From Mycolicibacterium sp. CR10 (GTDB lineage Bacteria > Actinomycetota > Actinomycetes > Mycobacteriales > Mycobacteriaceae), in assembly GCF_005222675.1 (NCBI RefSeq), contig NZ_STGE01000015.1, positions 1 through 64,000 on the forward strand: a DNA stretch of 64,000 nt. Reading direction: 5' to 3'. The translations under genes were made by a program, and so were the position numbers. This document shows positions 9,865 to 19,153 of the stretch, piece after piece. The notes below the pieces were generated by a model that had not been told where the DNA came from, did not search any database, and was given only the letters and a program-made list of their open reading frames with translations. Positions within the stretch are counted from its first letter, which is position 1, and each line of letters opens with the position of its first letter.

Positions 9865-10905
9865 GTGAAGAACATCGCGCTGTGCTTCGACCACGTCCGT
9901 GACCACACCAGGTCTGCGGGCGACACCAGCGCCTCGGCACTGGTCGCGCTGCTGCACACCGATGACCATCAGATCGTCTGGTCCTGTTCAGAATCCCCCA
10001 CCGCCCGCCAGCGCTTTGCCTCCCGTGACCGGCGATCGCGGGCGCTCGAGGCCGCTCGCGCCTCGGTCGTCGAAGCCTACGAATTCCTGGTCGACCGGTG
10101 GGAAACCGGCGATGGGCTCTATGTGTTCGGCGCGGGCCGCGGCGCCTGGTGTGCGCGGTCGCTCGCCCGCCTCCTCGGCACCGTCGGGGTGTTGCGCGGA
10201 CCCGACGTCACGGGGTGGACGGCCGCCGACTTCAGGGAGTACGTGCTGTCCGTCTACGCGATGCCGCGCACGCCCCGCAGCGCGCCCGACTGGCTGCGCG
10301 TCGGGCAGTTGGCGGCGCAACTCTCGGGCCGTGAGGACATCGCCGTCGACGTCGACTTCCTCGGGCTCTGGGACACCGCCGTCGTGCCGGGTCTTCCTCG
10401 GGCGCAGGCCCCCGACACGCTCCTGAATCTCAAGGCTGCCCGGCACGCCGTCGCGATCGACGGCGGTTACGGACCGTTGGGTGCGCGGTCGCTCGGGCCG
10501 ACCACCGACACCGTCGAGGAGGTGTGGTTCCGCGGCGCGCACTGTGACGTGGCAGGCGAGCCGGGTGCGTGCCCGCCGCTGGCCGACATCGCGCTGGACT
10601 GGGTGCTCGACGGCGCCCTGAAGGCGGGCGCGGTGATGGACCCGTCGGACCGGCACCGGGCTCCGGCGCCGTGTGCCGTCGACGCCCTCGCAGGCAGCGC
10701 CCACACGGTGTCGTCGCGCAGGGTCCCCGCCGATGCGGCCGTGCACGCCAGCGTGGCGACCTATCTGCAGGCCCATCCGTGGTACTGGCGACGACTGCCG
10801 GCGCGATTCGCGTGGGCCGACCCGGAGTGGGAGGCCCGCTCCGAGCGCCTGATGTCGAAGCCGTCGACGCCGAGCACCGCCCCCGAACTGGTCGCGGCGT
10901 CCTAG
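9865..10905 (+). CDS. DUF2235-family alpha/beta-hydrolase-like protein with a degenerate nucleophile motif
   Basis: 346 residues from GTG 9865 (KNIALCFDHVRD, aligning with the usual N-terminal CxDGT segment of DUF2235). The normal nucleophile elbow GFSRG is replaced by GAGRG (YVFGAGRGAWCARSLARLLG), so the catalytic serine is missing. The Asp region (FLGLWDTA) and His region (VWFRGAHCDVAGEPG) are still recognisable. The family includes lipase-like effectors and housekeeping hydrolases. This member may be catalytically dead or use another residue. No partner gene is adjacent. Confidence 0.7.
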   Translation: MKNIALCFDHVRDHTRSAGDTSASALVALLHTDDHQIVWSCSESPTARQRFASRDRRSRALEAARASVVEAYEFLVDRWETGDGLYVFGAGRGAWCARSLARLLGTVGVLRGPDVTGWTAADFREYVLSVYAMPRTPRSAPDWLRVGQLAAQLSGREDIAVDVDFLGLWDTAVVPGLPRAQAPDTLLNLKAARHAVAIDGGYGPLGARSLGPTTDTVEEVWFRGAHCDVAGEPGACPPLADIALDWVLDGALKAGAVMDPSDRHRAPAPCAVDALAGSAHTVSSRRVPADAAVHASVATYLQAHPWYWRRLPARFAWADPEWEARSERLMSKPSTPSTAPELVAAS

Positions 10906-10921
10906 CCTTCCCGGCCGGTGT

Positions 10922-11056
10922 TCACTTCCAGCCCGAGCCGATCCCGCACTCCCACAGACCGAGCTTCGGGACACCGCTGTTCGCGGCGCGCCGGCGCCTG
11001 CGCGCGCTCTTCTCGGACTCAAGATGCTCGGCCGAGCGCTTCCTCTTGGCACGCAT
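10922..11056 (-). CDS. 44-residue basic small protein (unlisted short gene)
   Basis: A short frame from ATG 11056 to a TGA at 10922. The start is preceded by AAAGGAGA with ideal spacing, the best ribosome-binding site in the region. The peptide begins MRAKRKRSAEHLESEKSA, then has an Arg-rich run (ARRRRRAAN), and ends KLGLWECGIGSGWK. It is very basic with a Trp/Cys/Gly C-terminus and has no membrane segment. It lies convergent to the DUF2235 gene and divergent from the crotonase gene. It could be a ribosome-, RNA- or DNA-associated peptide. I do not recognise a named family. Confidence 0.65.
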   Translation of the reverse strand: MRAKRKRSAEHLESEKSARRRRRAANSGVPKLGLWECGIGSGWK

Positions 11057-11256
11057 GGCGTCTCCTTTAGGTTGGAGCGCGGTAACCCCTCGTCACCGCG
11101 CTGAAAACAACGCTATGAACGGACGCGAGCCGGGTCGTGCGTAGTCGGCTACCTCTGTTCGGTCGGCGAACCCAAACCCGGCTAGGTAGTGCCCGCGGTC
11201 GCGCTGTTACGTTCGGTTCCGCCTGATTGGCATCGGCACGGCACGACGGGAGAACC

Positions 11257-11967
11257 ATGACCAGCACTGTTTCCTACGAACTCGCGGACGCAGAGAACCC
11301 GGTGGCGACCATCACCCTGGACGACGGCAAGGTGAACGTGCTGGGGCCCGCGATGCAGACCGCGATCGGCGAGGCACTGGATCGGGCCGAGGCCGACGGC
11401 GCCAAAGCGGTAGTGCTCGCCGGTAACTCGCGGGTGTTCAGCGGCGGGTTCGACCTGGCGGTGTTCTCCTCGGGTGACGCGGCCGCGGCGCTCGGGATGC
11501 TCGGGGGCGGGTTCGAGTTGTCGGTGCGCACGCTGACGTTCCCGGTGCCGGTGATCATCGCCGCGACGGGGCCCGCGATCGCGATGGGCTCGTTCCTTCT
11601 GCTGTCGGCCGACCATCGCGTGGGTGCGCCGAAGTCGCGCTGCCAGGCCATCGAGGTGGCCATCGGCATGACCATCCCGATCTCGGCGATCGAGATCATG
11701 CGGATGCGGCTGACGCCCGCGGCGTTCCAGCGCGCGACGGCGCTGGCGTCGACGTTCGTCGGCGACGACGCGATCGCCGCCGGCTGGCTCGACGAGATCG
11801 TCGAGGCCGACCAGGTGCTGGCGCGGGCGCAGCAGGTGGCTCAGGAGGCGGCGACCACGCTGCACGCCGGCGCGCACCTCGCGACCAAGCTCAAGGCCCG
11901 CGAATCCGCGCTGAATGCCATCCAGGCCGGAATCGACGGCTTGGCAACAGAATTCAGCCTCAGCTAA
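11257..11967 (+). CDS. Enoyl-CoA hydratase/isomerase (crotonase) family protein, EchA3-like
   Basis: 237 residues with a GGGAG ribosome-binding site before ATG 11257. The crotonase fold is shown by DGKVNVLGPAM, the oxyanion segment NSRVFSGGFDLAVFS and GPAIAMGSFLLLSADHRVGA. The second oxyanion-hole Gly (AIAMGSF) is present. The usual catalytic Glu pair of enoyl-CoA hydratase is not obvious, so isomerase or another acyl-CoA activity is possible. The position between recC and the MBL gene matches echA3 of M. tuberculosis. Confidence 0.85.
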   Translation: MTSTVSYELADAENPVATITLDDGKVNVLGPAMQTAIGEALDRAEADGAKAVVLAGNSRVFSGGFDLAVFSSGDAAAALGMLGGGFELSVRTLTFPVPVIIAATGPAIAMGSFLLLSADHRVGAPKSRCQAIEVAIGMTIPISAIEIMRMRLTPAAFQRATALASTFVGDDAIAAGWLDEIVEADQVLARAQQVAQEAATTLHAGAHLATKLKARESALNAIQAGIDGLATEFSLS

Positions 11968-11983
11968 GCGTCCCGTTCTCTCC

Positions 11984-12042
11984 GCGGAATAGCATTCCGG
12001 GTCGTGAAATCGACCCGATCACGACCGTGGCTTCTCTCTCGG
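11984..12042 (+). repeat. Extragenic palindromic repeat, family 1, copy 1
   Basis: The element begins GCGGAATAGCATTCCGGG and ends TGGCTTCTCTCTCGG, with a diverged central hairpin (TCGTGAAATCG / CGATCACGA). It follows the crotonase stop codon. Confidence 0.75.
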
Positions 12043-12134
12043 TGGGCCGCCGGTCTCCCCCACTGTTTCCCCGAGAACGCTGCGGCCGATCCATTTAGAA
12101 TCGCGGCGGGTTAAATGCCTGCCATGATGAGCGA

Positions 12135-13127
12135 GTGACCCACGTTCGTGGCCGGATCTGGCGCGATGGCAAACCCCAGGACGACTTCGACTTCTCGTCG
12201 CTCTCGGACTGCCTCGCCGCCGACGACACGTTGGTCTGGTGCGACATCTACGACCCGGACCACGCGATCCTCAAGGATCTGGCCGTCGAGCTGAACCTCA
12301 ACACGTGGGCGGTCGAGGACGCGATCGCCGACGCCGAACGCACCAAGGCGGTCGTCTACAAGACGCACACGTTCTTCACCGTCTACGAGGTCACGGTCAA
12401 GGATCCACCGCCCGCCGACACCTCGGAGTCGACGCTGGACATCCACCGGATCTCCGGGTTCATCCTGCCTCGCGGGTTGATCACCGTGCGACTGTCACCG
12501 GACTTCGACATCGAGGAGGTGTCGCGGCGCTTCGACGAACTCGGTGGCCAGGAGTACGGCGTCGGCTCGCTGGTGCACGGCCTACTCGACGTCGTGGTCG
12601 ACGGTCACTTTGACGCGGTTCAGTGCCTCGATGACGGGATCGAAAGCCTTGAGGACGATCTGTTCGCCGAGAAGGTTCCGCGAAGCGGCTTGCAGCGAAA
12701 CACGTTTCGACTGCGTAAGGACCTGGTCGCGTTGCGGCGGGTGGTGCTGCCGATGCGTGAGGTGGTGACGGTCATCCAGCACCGCAGGATGGACGCCAAG
12801 ACCGCGGCGGAGCTCGACCCGGTGTACGCCGACCTGTACGACCATGTGCTGAGGGTCTCGGAGTGGACGGAATCGCTGCGCGACATGGTCACGACGGTGT
12901 TCGAGACGAACCTGTCGCTGCAGGACGCCCGCCTGAACATCGTGATGAAGAAGCTCACCGGGTGGGCGGCGATCATTGCGGTGCCGACGGCGATCACCGG
13001 CTTCTACGGCCAGAACGTCCTCTACCCCGGTATCGAGACCGTCGGTGGCTTCGTGACGAGTACGACGATCATCGTGGTCCTGGTGCTCGGACTGTATGTG
13101 ATGTTCAAGAGGCGGGACTGGTTGTAG
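12135..13127 (+). CDS. corA: CorA-family divalent cation transporter
   Basis: 330 residues. A long N-terminal cytoplasmic alpha/beta domain is followed by a helical stalk and two C-terminal transmembrane helices. Between them is FYGQN in place of the canonical YGMN selectivity motif, a variant seen in CorA/ZntB-like branches. The C-terminal basic tail FKRRDWL is typical. The GTG at 12135 is taken as the start; ATG 12124 is in another frame. Transport of Mg2+, Co2+ or Zn2+ is inferred. The 3' end overlaps the convergent flavoprotein gene by 23 bases. Confidence 0.88.
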   Translation: MTHVRGRIWRDGKPQDDFDFSSLSDCLAADDTLVWCDIYDPDHAILKDLAVELNLNTWAVEDAIADAERTKAVVYKTHTFFTVYEVTVKDPPPADTSESTLDIHRISGFILPRGLITVRLSPDFDIEEVSRRFDELGGQEYGVGSLVHGLLDVVVDGHFDAVQCLDDGIESLEDDLFAEKVPRSGLQRNTFRLRKDLVALRRVVLPMREVVTVIQHRRMDAKTAAELDPVYADLYDHVLRVSEWTESLRDMVTTVFETNLSLQDARLNIVMKKLTGWAAIIAVPTAITGFYGQNVLYPGIETVGGFVTSTTIIVVLVLGLYVMFKRRDWL

Positions 13128-14208
13128 CGTCCAGGGTTCCGACGACGCCGCCGTCGAACTCGTAGGTGGCGCTGAAGCCGTTGCGTCGGTCGGTGACGTT
13201 GCACGAGTCGTAAGGTGGGCTCCAGCCGTGATACCTGAGAGTGAATTTTCCTATCTTACAAGTGAATTCGGAGACCCTGATCCAGGACTGCGGAAAGCCG
13301 GCGGCGGTGAGACCGGCGACGAGGCCCTGCTGGGCGGCGTCGCGCCAGTGCTCGGAGACGACGGACCTGCCTGCGGAGACGTTGTACGCGAGCGTGACAT
13401 CGCCTGCCGCATAGATGTTTCGGTCCGAGGTGCGCATGTGCTCATCGACGACGATGCGGCCGTCTTCGGTGGCCAACGCGGCGGCGGTGGCGAGCCGGAT
13501 ATCCGGACGGACTCCGGTGGCGGCGACGACGACGTCACCGTCGACGCTTTCGCCGCTCGCCAGGAGCACGCCGGTGTCCTCGACGGCGGCCACCGAGCTG
13601 GCCCCGATGAACCGGACTCCGGCGTCGGAGAGCATCTTGACGACGCGCTCGCCAACGTCGACGCCGAACCTGCGTTGCAGGGGCACGATTTCGGGGGCGA
13701 CGATGGTGGTCGCGACCCCGAGGCCGGCCAGACACGCCGCGGCCTCGCACCCGATGAGACCCGCGCCGACCACCACCGCCGTCTCAGCGTGGCGCGCCGC
13801 CATCTTCAGCGCCACCGCGTCGGCGAAGGAGCGCAGCGGTTGGGCGAGATCTCCACCGGGCACGGCCAGCGGTACAGCGGCCGATCCGGGAGCCAGCACG
13901 AGGTGCCAGTACGGATAGTGGACGCCGCCCGCGGTGATCACCTCGCGGGCCTCGACGTCGATGCGGTCGACGGTCACCCCGCGGATCAGGTCGACGTCGT
14001 TGCGCTCGAACCAGCCGGCGCTGTGCAGATCGAGGTTGGCCCGGCGCCCGCACAGATAATCCTTGCTCAGCGGCGGCTTGGCGTACGGCAGCGCCGGATC
14101 GGCCGACAGGATGCGCACAGGGATCTGGCGGTGCCTGCTGCGGAACGTCTCAGCTGCGCTCAGACCCGCAGGACCACTGCCGATGGCGAGAAATCCCGGA
14201 GCCCCCAT
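13105..14208 (-). CDS. NAD(P)/FAD-dependent oxidoreductase, ferredoxin-reductase type
   Basis: 367 residues from ATG 14208; the frame extends to 14256 without better support. The FAD-binding GxGxxG is at the N-terminus (AIGSGPAGLSAAETF), with PPLSKDYLCG. The NAD(P)-binding AVVVGAGLIGCEAAACLAGLG is near the middle, and the second FAD motif NIYAAGDVTLAYN follows. The C-terminal portion matches the reductase C-domain of BphA4 or rubredoxin reductase types. It probably passes electrons from NAD(P)H to a ferredoxin or P450. No such partner is adjacent. Confidence 0.85.
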   Translation of the reverse strand: MGAPGFLAIGSGPAGLSAAETFRSRHRQIPVRILSADPALPYAKPPLSKDYLCGRRANLDLHSAGWFERNDVDLIRGVTVDRIDVEAREVITAGGVHYPYWHLVLAPGSAAVPLAVPGGDLAQPLRSFADAVALKMAARHAETAVVVGAGLIGCEAAACLAGLGVATTIVAPEIVPLQRRFGVDVGERVVKMLSDAGVRFIGASSVAAVEDTGVLLASGESVDGDVVVAATGVRPDIRLATAAALATEDGRIVVDEHMRTSDRNIYAAGDVTLAYNVSAGRSVVSEHWRDAAQQGLVAGLTAAGFPQSWIRVSEFTCKIGKFTLRYHGWSPPYDSCNVTDRRNGFSATYEFDGGVVGTLDATTSPAS

Positions 14209-14332
14209 GCGTTCTGGGTACCACGCATCCTGGTGCACCAACCTCGCCGCGGGCAACGGTCAGCCTTCGGTCAGATCTACCGCCTGCCTGCAACCGTTGA
14301 GCTGGGGCGATCACGTGTGCAAACATCTGCGG

Positions 14333-15088
14333 ATGGAGCCATTCGGGGACCCTGAAGCCCGCATCCGGGACCTCGAGCGCCCGCTCGCCGACAGGGCACA
14401 GGCCAACGAGATCGGGACGCGCGGGTACGAGGCCGCGCCCGCCGAGGACGTCCCGGTCGCGCCCTATCCGTACAACGCGCCGCCGCCACCCCCGGGCCCG
14501 TCGCCGGGAACGCCGTATCCGCAGTACGGGTCGCCACAGTTCGGCTCGCCGCAGTACGGGTCGCCGTACTACTCGCCGCCCCAGCAGGTCGTGCACAAGC
14601 GTCCACAGACGGTGCTGTGGTTGATACCGCTGGTCGTCGTCGGCATCATCGTGGCCGGGGCCATCGGGGCGGTCGCGTACTTCAATCTCGGCAGCAGCAC
14701 CTTCGGGTCATCGCCCGGCATCTCCGGCGGCGGCGGATCCCTGGACACACCCGAGGTGGACGTCCCCACGCCTGAAGCACCGATCACGGTCGCGCCGTCG
14801 GACCAGATCGTCACCGTCGAGGCCGGCGGCACGCTGAGCCTCGGCGGCGTATCTCAGAACAAGACCATCATCTGCAATCAGGGCTCGGTGAGCATTAGCG
14901 GCATGACCAACACCATCGACATCCAGGGCGACTGCGCCAGTGTCTCGGTGTCGGGCATGGACAACGTCATCACCGTCGAATCCGCGGGCGAGATCACCGC
15001 GTCGGGCTTTGACAACAAGGTGACCTACCGCGCGGGTAACCCGACGGTCTCGCAGTCGGGCACCGGCAACGTCATCGAACAGGGCTGA
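14333..15088 (+). CDS. DUF3060-domain membrane protein
   Basis: 251 residues from ATG 14333, where the protein starts MEPFGDPEARIRDLERPLAD, a typical mycobacterial N-terminus for this type. A Pro/Tyr/Gly-rich segment with YGSPQFGSPQYGSP repeats is followed by one transmembrane helix at about residues 98-120. The C-terminal DUF3060 beta-repeat domain follows (SVSISGMTNTIDIQGDC, SVSVSGMDNVITVESAG). The exported beta domain has unknown ligands. Confidence 0.8.
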   Translation: MEPFGDPEARIRDLERPLADRAQANEIGTRGYEAAPAEDVPVAPYPYNAPPPPPGPSPGTPYPQYGSPQFGSPQYGSPYYSPPQQVVHKRPQTVLWLIPLVVVGIIVAGAIGAVAYFNLGSSTFGSSPGISGGGGSLDTPEVDVPTPEAPITVAPSDQIVTVEAGGTLSLGGVSQNKTIICNQGSVSISGMTNTIDIQGDCASVSVSGMDNVITVESAGEITASGFDNKVTYRAGNPTVSQSGTGNVIEQG

Positions 15089-15208
15089 ACGCTTTTGGGT
15101 CGGCCGGCGGCGGGTGGAACATCTCGACGTGGCGCCGATTGATACCGGGCGTAGCTTCCCGTGTCGGTACCCACAGCTATGGTCGGGTCATCAGGGGAGG
15201 AACGACGC

Positions 15209-15826
15209 ATGAGTGAACAGACAACGGCACCCAGGCTCTCCGGCCAGTTCTCGAAGGCCTTGGTGTATGCCGAACTCAAACACCACAACCAGGTTCGCAA
15301 GGGCGGCGAGGTCCCGTATGTCGGTCACTTGTTGTCGGTGGCGGGCCTGGTGATCGATGACGACGGCACCGAATCGCAGGCGATTGCCGCGCTGCTGCAC
15401 GACTGTGTCGAAGACGCCGGTGGCCCGCAGACCCTTGCCGAGATCGCGGCCAACTTCGGTGACGACGTGGCGCGCATCGTCGCCGAGTGCAGTGACACCG
15501 ACGAGACGCCGAAGCCGCCGTGGCGCACTCGGAAGCAGAGCTACCTCGACCACCTCGCCGGGGTCGGTCAGGACACCCTGCTGGTCTCGGTCGCCGACAA
15601 GCTCGACAACGCGCGGGCGATGTTGCGCGACTTCCGGACCCACGGTCCGCGGCTGTGGGAGCGCTTCACGGTCAACGACCCGAACGACCACCTCTGGTAC
15701 TACCGCGGGCTGATCGCCGCCTACCGCGAGCGGGGCTTCGACAGCTGGATGGTCGAAGAACTCGGCCGGGTCGTCGACGAGCTCGCCGGCCTGGTGACGC
15801 GGAGTGTCCCCGCCGTCGTGGTCTGA
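15209..15826 (+). CDS. HD-domain phosphohydrolase, ppGpp-hydrolase-like
   Basis: 205 residues from ATG 15209, with AGGGGAGG upstream. The HD signature is read as H in YVGHLLSVAGLV, then ALLHDCVEDAGG and VSVADKLDNARAM. These match the small single-domain RelA/SpoT-type HD hydrolases (Mesh1-like). Such enzymes can remove pyrophosphate from (p)ppGpp. No synthetase domain is present. It ends 6 bases before recC, suggesting cotranscription with recCBD. Confidence 0.8.
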   Translation: MSEQTTAPRLSGQFSKALVYAELKHHNQVRKGGEVPYVGHLLSVAGLVIDDDGTESQAIAALLHDCVEDAGGPQTLAEIAANFGDDVARIVAECSDTDETPKPPWRTRKQSYLDHLAGVGQDTLLVSVADKLDNARAMLRDFRTHGPRLWERFTVNDPNDHLWYYRGLIAAYRERGFDSWMVEELGRVVDELAGLVTRSVPAVVV

Positions 15827-15832
15827 CGGCCG

Positions 15833-18800
15833 ATGGCGCTGCACCTCCATCGAGCCGACCGCACCGATCTCCTCGCCGACGGTCTCGCGCAACTGCTGGC
15901 CGACCCGCTGCCCGACCCGTTCGCCGAGGAGCTCGTCCTCGTCTCCGCACGGGGTATGGAGCGCTGGCTCAGCCAGCGGCTCTCGCACGTGCTGGGTCGC
16001 GGAGCCAAAGACGAGCGCTCGCGCGAGGAACCGACGACCAGAGACGACGGCGTGTGCGCAGGCGTGACATTCCGGCATCCGCGGTCCCTGATCGCCGAGC
16101 TGTCCGACGCCGGCGACGAGGACCCGTGGTCACCGGACGCCATGGTGTGGCCGCTGCTGCGCGTCATCGACGTCAGCCTCGACGAACCCTGGTGCACCAC
16201 CCTGGCCACCCACCTCGGCCACTTCGCGCGCGGCGAGGAGAAGGAGCTTCGCCGGGGCAGGCGGTACGCAGTCGCACGCCGACTCGCCGGACTGTTCTCC
16301 TCCTACGCCCGGCAACGCCCGCAGCTGCTCGCCGACTGGATCGAGGGCCGCACCGACGGCCTGGACCAGGACCTGCAGTGGCAGCCGGCGCTCTACCGGA
16401 CCCTGCTCGACCACGTCGACGTCGACCCGCCGCACATTCTGCACGCCAAAACCGTTACCCGACTTCAGGAATCACCCACCAGTCTTCCGCAGCGGCTGTC
16501 GCTGTTCGGGCACACCCGGATGCCGGTCACCGAGATCGACCTGCTGCACGCGTTGAGCACTCACCACGACCTGCACCTGTGGCTGCCGCATCCCAGTGAC
16601 AACCTGTGGAACTCGTTGCACGGTGTTCACGTCGCCGTCCCTCGCCGCGCGGATACGTCCCACCGCGATGCCGGGCACCCCTTGGTCGCCACCCTCGGCC
16701 GCGACCTGCGCGAACTGCAGCGCAGCCTGCCCGGCGACGCGCAGACCGACGAATGCCTCGGATCGGCCGAGCGCCCCGACACCCTGCTCGGCTGGCTGCA
16801 ATCCGACATCGCCGCCAACGCCGTCCGCTCCGCGGGCAGGAACCTGTCCCCCGCCGATCGTTCGGTCCAGGTGCACAGCAGCCACGGGCCCGCCCGACAG
16901 ATCGACGTGCTGCGGGAGGTCCTGCTCGGGTTGCTGGCCGACGACCCCACGCTGGAACCCCGCGACATTCTGGTCATGTGCCCCGACATCGAGACCTACG
17001 CGCCACTGATCGTCGCGGGTTTCGGACTCGGCGATGTGGTGCGCGGGGCGCACCCGGCCCATCAACTGCGGGTCAAGCTCGCCGACCGCGCCCTGACCCA
17101 GACCAACCCCCTGCTGGGTGTCGCAAAGCAGCTGTTGACCCTGGCCGGGGGTCGGGCCACCGCCAACGAAGTGCTCGATCTCGCTGAGGCCGAGCCGATT
17201 CGGGCCCGTTTCGCCTTCACCGACGACGATCTCGACGCGATCGGGAACTGGGTGCGGGAGGCCAACATCCGTTGGGGCTTCGACTCCGCCCATCGCCACC
17301 CCTACGGCATCGACTTCGTGCAGAACACCTGGCGGTTCGGCATCGACAGGGTGCTTGCCGGGGTCGCGATGTCCGACGACTCGCACGCCTGGCTGCAGAC
17401 CACCCTGCCGCTCGACGATGTCGGCAGCAACCGTGTCGAGCTGGCCGGCCGACTCGCCGACTATGTCGACCGACTCCGCACCGTCGTCGAATCACTCTCC
17501 GGTGCAAGGCCACTGACTGATTGGCTGACAGCGCTCGCCGACGGCATCACGCAGCTGACCGCCGTTCCGGACGCGGATGCGTGGCAGTCCAGCCAGGCAC
17601 AGCGGGAGTTCAACGATGTGCGCGCCACGGCCGGACCGCACGCCGACACCGTCCTGCGCCTGCCCGACATCCGCGCACTGTTGGACCGCCACCTGGCGGG
17701 GCGGCCGACACGCGCCAACTTCCGCACCGGCACCCTGACCGTCTGCACGATGGTGCCGATGCGCTCGGTGCCGCACCGGGTGGTGTGCCTGGTCGGCCTC
17801 GACGACGGGGTGTTCCCGCGCCTGGGCGTGGTCGACGGCGACGACGCGCTGGCCCGCGATCCGATGACCGGTGAACGCGACATCCGTTCCGAGGACCGGC
17901 AATTGCTGCTCGACGCCATCGGCGCCGCGACCGAGAAGTTGGTGATCACCTACACCGGTACCAACGAGCATTCCGGGCAGCGCCGACCTCCCGCCGTCCC
18001 CCTGATGGAGCTGCTGGACAGCCTCGACGTCACCACACCGGCGCCCGCCCGGAAGCAGGTACTCGTCGAACACCCGTTGCAGCCCTTCGATATTCGCAAT
18101 GTGACACCCGGTGCTCTCAACATGCCCGCTGGCACACCGTTCACGTTCGATCCGACCGCGCTCACCGCCGCCAGGGTCGCCGCCGGTGAGCGTGCCGACC
18201 GTCCGTCGCTGCTCGGGACGCCGCTACCGGCACCACCGCCCGACGACGTCGCCCTCGATGACCTGATCGGCTTCTTCCGCGACCCGGTCAAGGGTTTCTT
18301 CCGCGCGCTCGACTACACGCTGCCGTGGGACGTCGATGCGATCGAGGACGCGATGCCCGTCGAGATCGACGCCCTGCAGGAATGGAAGGTCGGCGACCGG
18401 ATGCTCGACGACATGCAGCGCGGCATGCATCCGAAGGACGCACGGCAGGCGGAGTGGCGGCGCGGCTCGCTGCCGCCGGGGCAGCTCGGCTGGCGCAAGG
18501 CGCTGGAGATCAGTGATCAGGCCGCGGCTCTCGCGGTCGCGGCGCACCAGCACCGCAGCGTCGCACCGCAGGCCTACGACGTCGACATCGACGTCGGCAG
18601 CGGCAGGCGCGTCACCGGCACCGTGCCCCGCGTCTACGGTGACCGCCTGGTCACCGTCACGTACTCGAAGCTCGACGGCCGGCACCTTCTGGAGTCGTGG
18701 ATTCGCCTGCTGGCGTTGGCCGCTCGCTATCCCGAGCGGGAGAGGTCCGCAGTGTGCATCGGGCGGCCCAAACGCAGCGGTCCACCCGTCGAGCGGACGC

Positions 18801-19153
18801 TCGGGCCCCCGGAGATCCCCGCGGCCGACGTGCTCGGTGATCTGGTGGCCATCTACGACGCCGGGCGCCGCGAGCCGATTCCGTTGCCCCTGAAGACGTC
18901 GTATGCGTGGGCGGAAGCCCGGCATGCCGGGCGGCAGCCCGAACCCAAGGCGGCGTTCAAATGGGACTCCGCCAAGTTCCCGGGTGAGAACGAGGACCCC
19001 GCCCATCAGCGCGTGTGGGGCATGTCGAAGCTCGGCGTCCTGCTGGAGCCGGTGCGCCCCGGAGAAGAGTGCGACGGTGAGACCACCCGACTGGGTGCGT
19101 ATGCCGCGCGACTGTGGCTGCCGATGCTGCAGGCAGAGGGGGCGTCTCACTGA
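15833..19153 (+). CDS. recC: Exodeoxyribonuclease V subunit gamma (RecC)
   Basis: 1106 residues. RecC is the non-catalytic scaffold of RecBCD, which splits the DNA strands and in E. coli reads Chi. The start MALHLHRADRTDLLADGLAQ and the ELVLVSARGMERWLSQRLSH motif are diagnostic, with inactivated helicase-like domains downstream (CLVGLDDGVFPRL, VQVHSSHGPARQIDVLREVL). The stop TGA overlaps the recB ATG by one base. In mycobacteria RecBCD is known to act mainly in single-strand annealing, with AdnAB as the recombination nuclease. Confidence 0.95.
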   Translation: MALHLHRADRTDLLADGLAQLLADPLPDPFAEELVLVSARGMERWLSQRLSHVLGRGAKDERSREEPTTRDDGVCAGVTFRHPRSLIAELSDAGDEDPWSPDAMVWPLLRVIDVSLDEPWCTTLATHLGHFARGEEKELRRGRRYAVARRLAGLFSSYARQRPQLLADWIEGRTDGLDQDLQWQPALYRTLLDHVDVDPPHILHAKTVTRLQESPTSLPQRLSLFGHTRMPVTEIDLLHALSTHHDLHLWLPHPSDNLWNSLHGVHVAVPRRADTSHRDAGHPLVATLGRDLRELQRSLPGDAQTDECLGSAERPDTLLGWLQSDIAANAVRSAGRNLSPADRSVQVHSSHGPARQIDVLREVLLGLLADDPTLEPRDILVMCPDIETYAPLIVAGFGLGDVVRGAHPAHQLRVKLADRALTQTNPLLGVAKQLLTLAGGRATANEVLDLAEAEPIRARFAFTDDDLDAIGNWVREANIRWGFDSAHRHPYGIDFVQNTWRFGIDRVLAGVAMSDDSHAWLQTTLPLDDVGSNRVELAGRLADYVDRLRTVVESLSGARPLTDWLTALADGITQLTAVPDADAWQSSQAQREFNDVRATAGPHADTVLRLPDIRALLDRHLAGRPTRANFRTGTLTVCTMVPMRSVPHRVVCLVGLDDGVFPRLGVVDGDDALARDPMTGERDIRSEDRQLLLDAIGAATEKLVITYTGTNEHSGQRRPPAVPLMELLDSLDVTTPAPARKQVLVEHPLQPFDIRNVTPGALNMPAGTPFTFDPTALTAARVAAGERADRPSLLGTPLPAPPPDDVALDDLIGFFRDPVKGFFRALDYTLPWDVDAIEDAMPVEIDALQEWKVGDRMLDDMQRGMHPKDARQAEWRRGSLPPGQLGWRKALEISDQAAALAVAAHQHRSVAPQAYDVDIDVGSGRRVTGTVPRVYGDRLVTVTYSKLDGRHLLESWIRLLALAARYPERERSAVCIGRPKRSGPPVERTLGPPEIPAADVLGDLVAIYDAGRREPIPLPLKTSYAWAEARHAGRQPEPKAAFKWDSAKFPGENEDPAHQRVWGMSKLGVLLEPVRPGEECDGETTRLGAYAARLWLPMLQAEGASH

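Noticed and set aside
11274..11877. Antisense frames over the crotonase gene
   Set aside because: There is no domain, and His/Arg-rich composition follows from the sense gene's GC bias.
12043..12134. M-box or other magnesium riboswitch before corA
   Set aside because: The leader is under 100 bases and shows none of the expected paired elements.
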